Assembly: GCA_950106755.1 (NCBI GenBank)
Contig: OX467088.1
Coordinates: 12,198,001 to 12,262,000, forward strand
Source: Climacium dendroides
Lineage: Eukaryota; Streptophyta; Bryopsida; Hypnales; Climaciaceae
Length of the DNA stretch: 64,000 bases
Direction: 5' to 3'
This document shows, in pieces, positions 37,441 to 48,306 of this stretch (position 1 is the first letter of the stretch; every line of letters begins with the position of its first letter). The notes beneath the pieces were generated by a model that worked only from the letters and a program-made list of their open reading frames with translations, did no database searches and was not told the DNA's origin. The position numbers and the translations under genes were made by a program.

Positions 37441-37765
37441 TGCTCGAAATACTAGGGGACGGGTATTAGCAGAGGCGGGTATCAACAGGGTGGGTATCAG
37501 CAAAGGTGGGTATCAGTACAGGCGTGTACCAACATAGGCGGGTATTAATAGGGTGGGTATCAACAGAGGCAGGTATCAATAGGGTGGGTATCAACAAAGG
37601 CGGGTCCCAGCAGAAACGGGTATCATCAGGGTGGGTATCAACAGAGGCGGGTACCCACATAGGCGGGTATAAATGGGGTGGATTTCAGTAGAGGCGGGTC
37701 ACCACACAGACGGGTATCAATAGGGTGAATTTCAGCAAAGGCGGGTCCCAACAGAGACGGGTATG
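37441..37765. repeat. GGCGGGTATCAACA minisatellite
   Basis: About 20 imperfect units of 15-18 bp alternate between 'gaggcgggtatcaaca' and 'gggtgggtatcaaca' types. No coding sense is apparent. Confidence 0.8.
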
Positions 37766-37827
37766 ATCACGATTTTGCGTTGTCGGGATCGGGTTAGGGT
37801 TTGGTCCCGCCTTTCGCGCTGCGTCTA

Positions 37828-38170
37828 TGCGTGCTAGAGGAAGTGCGACTGAGTTTCTCTGTACATTTTATTGTGTTCTCCTTTCCTGTAGTTGTTCTCC
37901 ATCATCTGCGAGTGTGGGAGCGAGGCATGTGAGTTTCTTCTATACTGTACGTGCTGGAGGAAGCGCGTCTGAGTTTCTCTGTACATTTTGCTGCGTTCTC
38001 CTTTCCTGTAGTTGTTCTCCGTCATCTGCGAGTGTGGGAGTGAGGCATGTGAGTTTCTAGTGCGCACTGTGAGGGATAAGTGTGGGAGCGTCGCGCTAGG
38101 GTTTGTGGTGCGCACTGTGAAGGACGAGTGTGGGAGCGAGGCACTAGGGTTTGTGGTGCGCACTGTGAGG
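37828..38170. repeat. 120-bp tandem duplication plus about 51-bp units
   Basis: The segment starting 'gtgctagaggaagtgcg' at 37,831 is repeated at 37,951 (period 120 bp, few differences). It is followed by two copies, about 51 bp apart, of a unit containing 'ctagggtttgtggtgcgcac'. It lies in the long upstream region of the ParB-like gene. 38.2-39.2 kb has only short frames and no recognisable gene. Confidence 0.75.
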
Positions 38171-39277
38171 ACCGAGGGACGTTGACGTTAGGGTTAAGGG
38201 TTTAGGCATCTGCACAATCAGTACTACTCAAACCTATTTGAGTACAATTCAGGCAGAGGGTAATTCAGGCATTCAGGCAGAAGGCATTCTGCATAATTCA
38301 GGTAGAGGGTAATTCAGACAGAGGGTGATGCATCTGTAGAATCAGTGAATTTAATTTATTCCAACGTTCGCAAACCCTCTATTCGAGCGACGAGTGTGGG
38401 AGTGAGGGATGTGAGTTTGTGAGTTTCTGGTGCGCACTGTGAACAAAGCACGTGATGTCAGCTGCGTAGTGTCAAGGACGGACACATTTTCATGCTAGGG
38501 TTTAGGAGCCATTGGAAGTGGAGGTGTTTTTGTTGTAGTCTGCGTTTGGAGACTTCGTGGGTGCGCATTGACACTACGTGGGTTCGTGTGAAGATTGCTT
38601 GGCTGCACAAGGAGGAGTGTTCATCAAGCGCAAGGCAAGAATTTTTGGTTACTTCATTTGCTTGTTTGTTTCTGGCTATTGTTCCGTTTCGCTTAGTTAG
38701 CGAGGTCAAGGTAGGTGCAATTCCAAGGTCATTGCGAGGTCATTGTAACCTAGTCTTCCATTCTTCTTTTGATCTGGTTTGTTTTGGATGTGTAAGCGTG
38801 CAACTTGTTTGGGTGCAATTTTCTGGTCTGCGTTTATTTGGATGTAGACTCTGTAAGCGGGGAATTTGTTTCTATTGTGTAATCAGCGACTTCAGTAGTG
38901 CATCTTGATGTTCCAATTCTGTTGAACTTGGGGACGAATGAATTGCCTGTCTCCCAAAATAATTGCATGTGACTGAGTAGTTGCAATTGCACTTTTCTTG
39001 TTTTCTCACTACTTGTTTTGTACTCTTGGATTTGCAGCAGTGCGATTTGGATACGTTTGTGGTAGCAGCTTTAAGGATTTTCTCATTTGTGGAAGGAGAC
39101 AAGTATCAAAAGGTTGTCATTATGTTATTTGATAGGTTAAGACTCTTTCGTAGGAAATTTGAAACAAAAGAGTGGTTGCACTGGGACGAGGGTTTGCATA
39201 GGGTTTAATAACATTGTAATGAGGGTTTGCTATACGGTTAGTTTGAGGGTCACTTTTGTCACACTACAATGCAAATT

Positions 39278-40107
39278 CAGCTCGAACACCATTGAATATC
39301 AAAAGTACAATGTACATAATCAGATGGGTTCGAGCTGAATATGCAGGAATTAGAACCACATAATCAGTTCGACTCGAGCTAATTACTAGTCGTAGGACCG
39401 TTGCGAGAACATGCTGAACGTTGTAGCAACCCGTAGAATTAGCTCGAATCGAGCTCATTAGAAAATGATGAACGTCTAAAAAACCTAAAAATCAGAGTCG
39501 ACTTCATGTAGAATATAAACAGTAGTTCAATATAAATAAATAATAATACTGCTCGAATCGAACTAAAACAACCAAAGAAAATCAAATAGAGAATAAACAA
39601 CAACAAAATGAAACAATGAACCAAACAACGAGGGGATTTAATCAGGTAGAGAGAACATGGGGGTCACTCTACGACGCAAGAAGCTCATTGATGATCAGCT
39701 CGAATCGAGCTGATCATAAACCAAACACACCATAGTCACCTAAAAAAGATGATCCGTATAAAAGACTATGTATTATGAGATAGCTAAAATCGGAAAAAAC
39801 AGACAGAGGACATCACATAAAATCACTAGTCGGGAGAAACACTAGAAAAAAAGACAGAATGAAAAAATCACTGATATCGCAAGGGAAACCTAAATGATAA
39901 GCCCACTCATAACAGAAATAAAAAAACACTGCGCTGAGGTATAGACAAAAACCCATTAAAACACCACTGAGCCTCCGCTAAATATAAGAAGGTGCACCTC
40001 CGAGAGTAATGTCCATGTAAACTGACGGGCACAATTAAGAAGTGAGAACCAGATAGATGACCTAAGTAGAGGTAGTGATGAAAGGCGATCAGCTCGAATC
40101 GAGCTAA
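39278..40107. repeat. Palindrome cluster A upstream of the ParB-like gene
   Basis: The AGCTCGAATCGAGCT motif recurs at 39,365-39,383, 39,440-39,456, 39,550-39,566, 39,691-39,717 (a long version extended by ATGATC...GATCAT) and 40,089-40,107. Half-sites lie at 39,278 and 39,326. The last copy is about 35 bp before the first codon used here. Further copies sit in introns and 3' regions at 41,599, 43,112, 43,140, 44,163, 45,650 and about 45,755. They avoid the long exons. Confidence 0.85.
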
Positions 40108-40140
40108 ATAAATAGGCTAACACGTTGACCACACTACAAC

Positions 40141-43100
40141 GTGCAGATGGACAGCCAAGTTGAGAAGCTGCAACAATACTTCACAAGGACAGAAGTCTTG
40201 AAGGTCAGTGAGGATGACGGGGACGACTTCCTCGACGACGGGGAGTACTGGGAATTCACTTACCCCGAGAGGGTCGAGTGTTGGAGCCTTACCATGATCC
40301 CCTGTACAGAGCTCATTGCCTTCTACGTGAAATACAAGGGGATGAGCTGCTTCCTCCCCATGTCCTACGAAGAGCAAGTGAAGGACGTGGTAGAAGACAT
40401 TCCGCCAACGATTAAGATTCACTGTCAAACGGCTGTCTTGGGTGTCCCCGCCAAAGATCAATACAACTTCACCATCTACTTCAACTCCGAGAAAATACCA
40501 TTCCGCGTGACAAATCTCATCCAGAGTCTTGAAACTACGTCGTTTCAGGACCACATGAGGGAGCTCGAGGAGAAGGTGAACGAGAGGGTCTTCTTGAAAG
40601 AAAACGGAGATCCAATATCAGGCCACAAACTATGCAGGAAGCTCAGGCAAATGTTCCAAGACTTTGCTTGTCTAAAAACAAAAATAACCATAGAGCGGGA
40701 AAGCAAAACTGCCCGCACCGTGTCCTTGAATGTGGAGAGCCAAGGAGGGAGTCAGATCTCCACTGACAAGCAACCTCCTGCGAATACACAGAGGAGGGGG
40801 CAACGAAACAAAAAGCCTGCTGATCCTGGGAGACAACAAAGGCAAACCAGTAACCTTGCCTCTTCCTCCCAGCAGAAGTCCATGGACAAATCGGGTGATC
40901 AGTCCGGCGTTGACGACATCGCCTGCGACTTCAGTGACATTCCCGAGTCTTTGCGGGTGAACAGGAAGCCGGACTACGAAGAGTCCAACAAGGCCTATAA
41001 GAGGTTCTGGACTGCTTGCACGGACGTGTTCTTGTACGAGATGGAGAAGAAGACCCTTCCCATCGACAAACTTATTCAGGCACCGGCCACGCTGAACATC
41101 CGAAGCAAAGAGGATCGCATCGTCGAAGACATGATGCACTGGCTCGTAAATATGCCAGACCACAGCAATCGGCAGACCCTCTGCGTGATGCCCGTGAACA
41201 AGCCCACAAGAGACGGTGATGATTCGTGGGAAGAAATCAAGGACGGCAATTTCTACATAATAAACGGGCAGCACAGTGTGTGGGCAAGCAAACTAATGCA
41301 GGACCCCAAGTACAATGTCGCACCCGAGATCATCAACGACTACCGAGCATGGAGTTGCTACATTGTGTGGACCGAGGACGCTGAAATTCTGCGATCCATT
41401 TCAGCGTATTACAACCGCGTGAACCACTTCCAAGCAATCCAGCCATCATGGGCCACAAACATTCTTGGGGCACGGAAGGTCTGGGAGGAGATGGGGAAAC
41501 CGCGGAACCCCAAGGATGACACCTCCTCTGGATCCATTACAAGCTCCCGGCGGTCCAAGGAGGCGCACATCAATAAGATGAAATACGCGGTAAGCATTCA
41601 CCTCGACTCGAGCTCAATTTGCACTGGGATATGTCCCTCCCACCAAACCCCGTAGTAGTTCAGCTTCAGTCAAGCTCATTCATTAACTGTCAGACAATGT
41701 GACAATTCGTTGCAGGAATTCCTGAAGGCCATGCAGATGCGGTTCTCCATGATCGACGTTGCAAAGGGTCAGACCAAGGCTAAAGGAAAAGACGCAAAAA
41801 ATAGTCTGGTGATAACCAATGAGGTAAAAATTATCACAGCACCAGACGAAGTATTCAACCTCTGGAGTGAGGTCATCTCTAGTGCGGCACATGGCGAGCT
41901 CGTTGACCTAGACACGCTCAAGAAGTTCAACGCCAAGCCTTCATGGAAAACGGAGAACGGAATGCTCAATAAGGAGTATTTCAAATTCTTCGGGAATCTC
42001 ACGTACGAGGACCTGAAGAAGCTCGCCAACCATATTTTGAATAAGTCTGGCGACAAAAGAAAGCAGCCTCATCCAAAAGTGATGATCAAGCAGTCATCGT
42101 CAGTTTTGGAAAGTTGCTACTCATCGAGTGCCTGGATTGAGAGGCGCAAACGAAAACAGTTCGTGAAGAAGGAGTTGAACAAAATTGACCCATCACTCGG
42201 ACTCTTGAACGCAGACAATGAGGTTGTGCCGGAGAAATGGAAGGAGTTTAAGTCCAAACATTTCGTCACCTCGGCCACAATGAATGTTCTCCTCGAAAGG
42301 CCTGGGAAGGAGTTCTTTTCGGAGATTAAGCAGTTGAAGTCCAAGAATAAGACCACAGAAGAAATTTCCAAGCACGCTGCTAAGTTCTTCAAGGTCTTTC
42401 TGAGAGAGAGAAAGAATTTCGTCCCGCCGTCAGCAGTGGCGTACTATGCGCCATACAACATCAAGGACAACAGACACACGGCATGGCCAACTGGTGTGTG
42501 GACTATGGACACTCCAGCTGATCTGAAAGTGGGGGTCATTGACTTCCGTTTGATTCCGGGAGTGTTGTCTAAGCAGAAGGGCACAATCGCGATTCCCTAC
42601 TTCAACACCGTCATGCTGTCGTTGATGGGGAAGCGCAAGCCCCTGCTGAAGGAGGTCCCAGTCTGGCTTTTTATCTGTGCGGATGTAGTGGAGCAGACGC
42701 AAGTAACCGCATTTGTGCAGAACCACGAGGAGTTGTACAAGTTTAGGTGCGAGTATGTGGACTACATGACTACAAGCGTCTAGGTGACATGTCGTCGGCA
42801 AAGGCAAAGTCCCATGCCAAGGTCCTGCTCATGTTCTTATTCAAACCCGAGTACTACACGGACGTCAAAATCCCGAATGCATTTTGGGCTTCGGACACAC
42901 CGGTTTTCAACACGCCGCGCGGGTACAATGAACTGGAATTCCGCATATACAACGTAGAGCTTCGCATGGAATTCTACTTGTGGGTGGTGAAGTCCTTCTG
43001 CAAGGCTGGTGACAGTGTGTTCTCGGTCTTTGCCGGAGGGAAGTTCACATGTGCTGCGGTGGTACGCCCTCTTCCCTCACATTCCTTCGAACTCACTATG

Positions 43101-44137
43101 AGTGTCGCTTCAGTTCAAATCGAGCTTAATTGTCCGTTGATTTAGCTCCAGTCGAGCTGATATGATAGTTTACTGATGCTAAACGCTCGTTTCTGTCACC
43201 GTAGATGAGTTCCGTGAATGTGTTCGCAGTTGGAGTTAAAGAGGACTCCCTCTTCTGGAACGACATCGTCACCACGGCCATGTTGCTTGACAGGGCCGAC
43301 TTTCTGGAGTCGGGCTACAGAGTGGAGGAGCCTAAGTCAAGTAGGCAGCGGGAGTCTCATTCGACACCTTTGCCCACGAAGACAATGCGGAGGGCCCCGT
43401 GGGATTCTCCATCCACTGGTCGTTGGAGCAAGAGACCTATTGAGGAGTCTGAAGTGATCTCCAGCTCCGATGACGACGCAGAGGATTGCCAGCAAGATGA
43501 AATGCCGGATCCTCCTTCATCGCCTGTTCGTGCAACACCAACAGAGCATCGTGGCTCCTCTGCGTCAACTGGAGACGCGATTGAGACGCAATCGTCGTCA
43601 ACTCCGTCGTCCACCCATCCATGGAAGAAAAGGAAGACTTCACTCGTGGATGACATCCTCGAGAGGAGGTTTGCTGAGATCGAGGAGAAGCGGCTCCAAG
43701 ATCGAGCGGAGAACATCCTACAGCAACAGCAGATGAACAAGAGGCTGGATAGCATGCAGACCTTCATGCTGCAAGATTCCAAGGAAGCTAACGACAAGTT
43801 AGACGCCTTGATTTTGTGGATGAAGGGTGGGAGGCCCATGGCCGAGGTCCAGCCTGCGGCACCTCAACTGAGGCTTGAAAACCAGCCATCAGCGTCGTCT
43901 TCGGCCCCACCTTCAAGTCAGGTAGGCCCAACAGAGTTCGCGGTGCCTGCACCACCCTCGCATCCACCGCCTAGGACACCACCTCCTCCACCATCATCCG
44001 CGGTTGCGCCACCGGTACCTGTGGAGGCGCAGTGTGCACTTGTTCCTCCAGAGGCAGGCAATGGTGATGTGGTGGAGACCCCCGACCAGCCAACCGCGTC
44101 TCCTAGCCAAGAGTCCGGCTCAAGTGCACCTCAATGA
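40141..44137 (+). CDS. ParB-like plus DNA-methyltransferase-like protein, four exon blocks (copy A)
   Basis: Exons are 40,141-41,589, 41,716 to about 42,765, about 42,770-43,061 and 43,205-44,137. The introns 41,590-41,715 and 43,062-43,204 have GT-AG ends and keep phase 0. Exon 1 ends in a ParB/DGQHR-like domain with FYIINGQHSVWASKLM (GQH at 376-378) and a following IL...ISAYYN segment. Exon 3 has the end of a methyltransferase fold: FCKAGDSVFSVFAGGKF resembles SAM motif I, and the next exon begins NVFAVGVKEDS like the following strand. The DPPY catalytic motif is not recognisable, so catalysis is doubtful. The last exon is Ser/Pro-rich with a coiled-coil stretch. A tandem duplication GACTACAT/GACTACAA at about 42,759-42,774 shifts the frame by 8 nt between exon blocks 2 and 3. 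Either this copy is broken or I misread a border. Palindrome A copies lie in both introns. Confidence 0.7.
41590..43204. promoter_or_regulatory. Intronic palindrome A copies
   Basis: The intron at 41,590-41,715 contains CTCGACTCGAGCT at 41,601-41,613. The intron at 43,062-43,204 contains AGTTCAAATCGAGCTTAA near 43,113 and AGCTCCAGTCGAGCT near 43,144. None falls in the intervening exon. The span given is from the first to the last of these introns. A binding-site role is inferred only from recurrence and placement. Confidence 0.55.
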
Positions 44138-44377
44138 TCACTCAGTGTTCTTGTACAGTATTAGCTCGACTCGATCTGGTTTTTGACGTGGGTTGTATGT
44201 AGTTTTAGAGTTATCTCATAGACAACTCAACAATTTTGACATAGCTGAACTTGTAGTGGACCGAACCATGGAGTTCAAAATTTTCAGACATTGTGTATGT
44301 ACATCAAAACATTTTTATGTAAAGCGGTAATACCCGGATTCCTTACAACACTTCCTTTGTACACTCCTGACTTGCAG

Positions 44378-45599
44378 GCGCTATCAATGTTGTAGATTTG
44401 TTGCCACCTACTGTTGCATCAGGTGTACTCACTTCCGAACCGACCTCATCGAAGAATGTACCTGATGTTGTCTACGAGCCGACGGATCAGAATGTCACCT
44501 TCAAAGAGGACAAGCCTGAATCCTTAAATAGTGCCGCTCTTCTACTTGAAGACAGTGTCATACCTGATGCTGATCTTCTCGAGGTCATGATACCCGAGCC
44601 AACCGCTACGACAAGGGATGTTACTGCGAAGACAGCCGAGACCTCGTAGCAGAAGGTATGTCTTGAATTTTACATTCTGAATTCTGTGTTTGTTTAGTGA
44701 CACCTACAAATCTGATCGACCGTTTCAATTAGCGCGATGTCCAGAGGCTATGAATGCAGGATAATAACTAGCTCCACATTCATCCATTATTTATCAGGAA
44801 TCTGATCCTCCACGTGATCTTCCAAGACATAAGGAGGTGATCAATCTTCCATTGGAGTCCAGGGTTGTGGACAAGTGGATCAACGTCGTCCTAGACCTCA
44901 ATGGGGTATTGTGCGCCTATGAAGATCACAAGTATAAGGGCTGGTCCAAACAGACTAGGGACGCATTCCAACTGCACTCTGCTACTGAGCCAGCAGTTGT
45001 GGGGCCAAAGCTAGTGTATGTCCGTCCCGGGTGTTCTGATTTCTTACGTGCGTTAGGAGAGATAGCTACAATTTTAGTGTGGAGCAGTATGAAGACTTCC
45101 ACCACTGATGAAGTGGCCGCCTATTTCTTTAAGGGGCTCGACCTACCGGTAGTCAAACTAGGACAGACCTCTTGTATGACTCTGAAATGTAGGGAAAAAA
45201 ACTCCAGAATTACAACATTCAGGGAGCCAGACACAAATAAGGAACTCTTCCTTAAAAACTTGGAGACCTTGTTCACTGGCTACCGGGGGAGGTTCTCGTC
45301 CCAAAATACCGTGATAGTGGATGACAGTCCCATGAAGCACATTCTTAACAATGCTGAGAACGTCATTTTACCAGAGTCATGGTCATACAGAGGTAATGGT
45401 GTGAAGGACACTTTCCTCCTGGATGTCCTGCTCCCTTGGTTCTAGAATCTTCACGTGGCTCGTGAAGAGGGACTTAAGTCCTTCCGAGAGAATGCGGCCA
45501 ATCGAATTGGACGCCGCATGCTCTGTGACGATAGAAAACAGAAGAGGGAGTACGATAAGTTGATGGAGGTCGTGCAGGCATCTTCCTGCATTTGTTAGG
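44378..45599 (+). pseudogene. FCP1/SCP-like HAD phosphatase-domain gene (DxN variant), with two TAG codons
   Basis: Exon 44,378-44,655 joins through a GT-AG intron to 44,797 onward, in frame. The second exon encodes an FCP1/NLI-interacting HAD-type domain: VVLDLNGVLC (first motif, codons from 44,885), ATILVWSSMKTS (second) and VIVDDSPMKH (last). The nucleophile motif is D-L-N instead of the usual D-x-D, so the general acid is replaced and classical phosphatase activity is unlikely. A DLNG-type subfamily is known in plants. In-frame TAG codons at 44,647-44,649 and 45,443-45,445 interrupt an otherwise clean frame, which continues after the second stop with NLHVAREEGLKSFREN to 45,599. No clear initiator ATG precedes the first exon. 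Palindrome A lies in the flanks at 44,163 and 45,650. Confidence 0.7.
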
Positions 45600-45886
45600 A
45601 CTATGCTAAGGGAGGCATAGGTTCTTGATTTCCATGCTCTGGTCTAATTTAGCTCGAGTCGAACTGACTTAAGCCTGCTTTCTACAGATTTGTAATTTCA
45701 ATCCTTATGCCTCTAATAAAATAGTCATGGTTTAGTGCTCGTGTCTCAAATCAGCTCGAGCTTCCTAGTTGCTTGGATGGTGTGATTGATTCACGTTCTA
45801 GGTTTGTTTGTGGATGGTGTTTCATGTTCTCAATGCTATGCAGTTCTATTTCATGGTCATGATATAAATATGATTTGCTTCTAGAG

Positions 45887-47134
45887 TCTGGACGTATGGA
45901 TTTCAACTGATGGAGATGATCACCTTCCGTGCGTTGCGTCGGCGGATTCTATATTGGACTATGGACAGTATGCAATCCTGAGCAGGGGGAACTTTCTGTA
46001 CTCGGCGGCAACAGCAAACTCCACAATGGACTATTCTACTAAGCCCGTGGATGACAGTGTAGTGGATAGTCCGCCTAATAACGGCCCACGTCTGCCAAAG
46101 TCCTGCTCACCTTCTCCTTTGCGCTGCGGGGGGCCACTTGCTTCTCAGTTATCGCTAGTGGCATCAGACATGGCGCCAAAAAAGAAGCTTTATGACGAGG
46201 CCACAACACAAATTCCTGCACCAAGGAACAAGTCAGGGATCTCTCATGGATCTCATGATACTGGTGGATCTTGTGATACTCATATCGGAGCTGCTTGTAA
46301 TAGTGCAAGGCGCCGTCCCAGGTATGTCATGTCAGGGAGCGTCCGGATGTCTAAGACACATGATGGGGTGCAGAGAATTCGAAGCGATGCTCGTCATCTC
46401 GACGCATCGGACCGCATGTTCTTACAACGGCAGAGGCATCAACGGTGGAATGAGTACAAGAAGCCAAATACAGGATACAGTCGGGGGCCTGAGATTCTCA
46501 AGGCGAGGGAGTTATAGCGATGTAAATCACACATATAATACTTGTTCATATTATGTGTTCATATTGTAGAGTGACAGTCTACAAAGAAATACATGTTGGG
46601 AATTTATAAGTGATAGTCTTTCGTCAATACTAGGGGTTCATACATTATACATTTAGGACTGCTCGGTAATGATGTTCTATAACAATATATGGGTGATGGT
46701 CCGAGATGACCCTAAACTATTGGGTGATGGGCGTGAGCTTTATGGAGACGCGAATTATCCAACGTCCATAGTGGAAGAGAAATTCAAGTTTCCAAATAGT
46801 TCACTTGGAGAATCGGTTGCAGTTTTTGCTCCTGGGCAGTCCATTCCACGTCCACAGGTTCCGTTGGAACAAGGGAGTTTGAAGAAACAGAAACACAGTG
46901 GATCGTTTTGTACTGCTGTTTCAACTCCCAGTTGGGGCATCTAGAAGAGAAGGTCGTTGTAAGCGCAATGGAAGCAACCTCGGACAGATTAACAAGGGGG
47001 GATACAGTCGGAGAGAAGAAATTCTAAAGGCTCGGGAGAAATTGAGGACTGCATCTTGTAGCTCATGTACAATTGTATGTAGAAGAGGTCCTAATTATGT
47101 ATATGTAGGCTCAACAATCCCTAAGTTTGTATAG
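45887..47134 (+). CDS. Basic Ser/Arg-rich exon(s), unrecognised, with duplicated 3' tail
   Basis: After an acceptor (CTTCTAG at about 45,880-45,886) an open frame runs to 46,517, encoding SLDVWISTDGDDHL..., a proline/serine stretch and an Arg-rich end with TGYSRGPEILKAREL. A second block, 46,669-47,134, ends with a related tail, GGYSRREEILKAREKLRTA, reached through a frame change near 46,925. The tail therefore occurs twice, at about 46,465 and 47,000. This could be the C-terminal part of the preceding FCP1-like gene or a separate element gene. I recognise no domain and assign no function. Confidence 0.35.
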
Positions 47135-47199
47135 AGAGTAGAAAAATAAAAACCCTAAACCTTAGTAAGGCCTTGAGCCCAATTTTATCAATAGTAGAG

Positions 47200-47690
47200 A
47201 ATAATGTATGGGGTTGTCGAAACTCGGAAGTTGTAGAGTCGATGTCTTAGACCCGACTATGTGCATAGTTGAGCCAATTCGTGGTAGAAGAGAAAGGAAA
47301 CATTATATAACCTTTACTCTCAGCTATTCTTCGAATGTACACTCATACATTGCTTTTTGGACATTGTGGTGTGTGAGAGTACATTCGAAGAGTAGCTGAG
47401 AGTTAAGGTTATATAATGTTTGCTTTCTCTTCTACCACGAATTGGCTCAACTAGGGGAACAGCTGGTATTCGATCCTACAATTTCCGGGGCTTTGACAAT
47501 CGTGGACTTCATAGTCATTATGGACAGTACGTTGTCGTAGCCCGGATGTTGTAGAGTTGAATAACAACTGTTGCCTCACCAAATAATCTTTTGCATTGCA
47601 CTTTCTCCAGTGCAATGTCTGAGAATATTAGGTCGGGTAATAGTTGGTATTCAACTCTTCAATTTCCGGGCTTTGACAATCCCTACGTTT
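47200..47690. repeat. Nested inverted repeats around a foldback
   Basis: The phrase 'ttgtcgaaactcggaagttg' with 'tagagtcga' (47,212-47,243) is repeated in inverse form at about 47,470-47,505. Another related pair lies at about 47,536-47,570 and 47,637-47,680 (inverse of 'tccgggctttgacaa'). A foldback element sits inside the first pair. Confidence 0.6.
47266..47453. mobile_element. Long-arm foldback MITE, possible TA duplication
   Basis: The arms starting GTTGAGCCAATTCGTGGTAG at 47,268 and the inverse ending at 47,451 pair for about 78 bp with only a few mismatches. The remaining centre is short. TA flanks both ends (47,266-47,267 and 47,452-47,453), compatible with a Tc1/mariner-type MITE, although the TIR sequence is not one I recognise. 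High arm identity suggests recent origin. Confidence 0.65.
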
Positions 47691-47699
47691 GTCTCTGCT

Positions 47700-48306
47700 G
47701 TTGATAAAGGCAAGCTCATAACCTTTTGGTCACGAAGCCTTCATCTTCTCGACGCAATTGCCAATTTCACAAAAATCCCAATGCTTAGTCGTAGTGCTTC
47801 CTGAACCCTACGTTTTACATCATATGTATCTTATACAAGTGTAGTCTACGATGGAAGTAGTAGTTTAATACATGGATTACTCTATATTTATAGTGCATAC
47901 ATCCAATACATGTATATTTGATGACTTCCTATAAATTATGAAGAAGTCACAATTTTGACCTTCGATTTTGGAATCTATACCTTCCGTATGCGCTTTCTGT
48001 GTCATTGCAATGCTTTCCTGGTAGTCATTGATGTACAAGTATATTAAATTCATGGTTGAAAGTCTCTTCCTCAACTCCCATTTCACTGGAAAACTCTCAT
48101 TTTAATGAATATTGTGTTATGTCCTTTTGAATGTTTACAATGACATAAAAAAAAACATAACTAAGACATGTAAATGTTTTTAAAACATCATTTCAGACAT
48201 CATTGTATTTATGTTGCTGCTCATATTTTAGTTTTGTATATCCCATATTGTTTGTCATGCCTCCTACACCCCACTAGTATAAAAGGCTTGTCTTTTCATC
48301 AATTAA
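47700..48306. other. Intergenic, no gene seen
   Basis: Short frames only (for example 47,877-48,086 minus). AT-rich DNA with no motif or structure I can name. Confidence 0.4.

Noticed and set aside
37441..37765. CRISPR-like array.
   Set aside because: Units are contiguous, imperfect and 15-18 bp long with no unique spacers. It is a minisatellite in a plant genome.
40141..44137. Bacterial or phage contamination, suggested by ParB plus methyltransferase.
   Set aside because: The gene has GT-AG introns in phase, plant-transposon neighbours, and a decayed relative 12 kb away with introns too.
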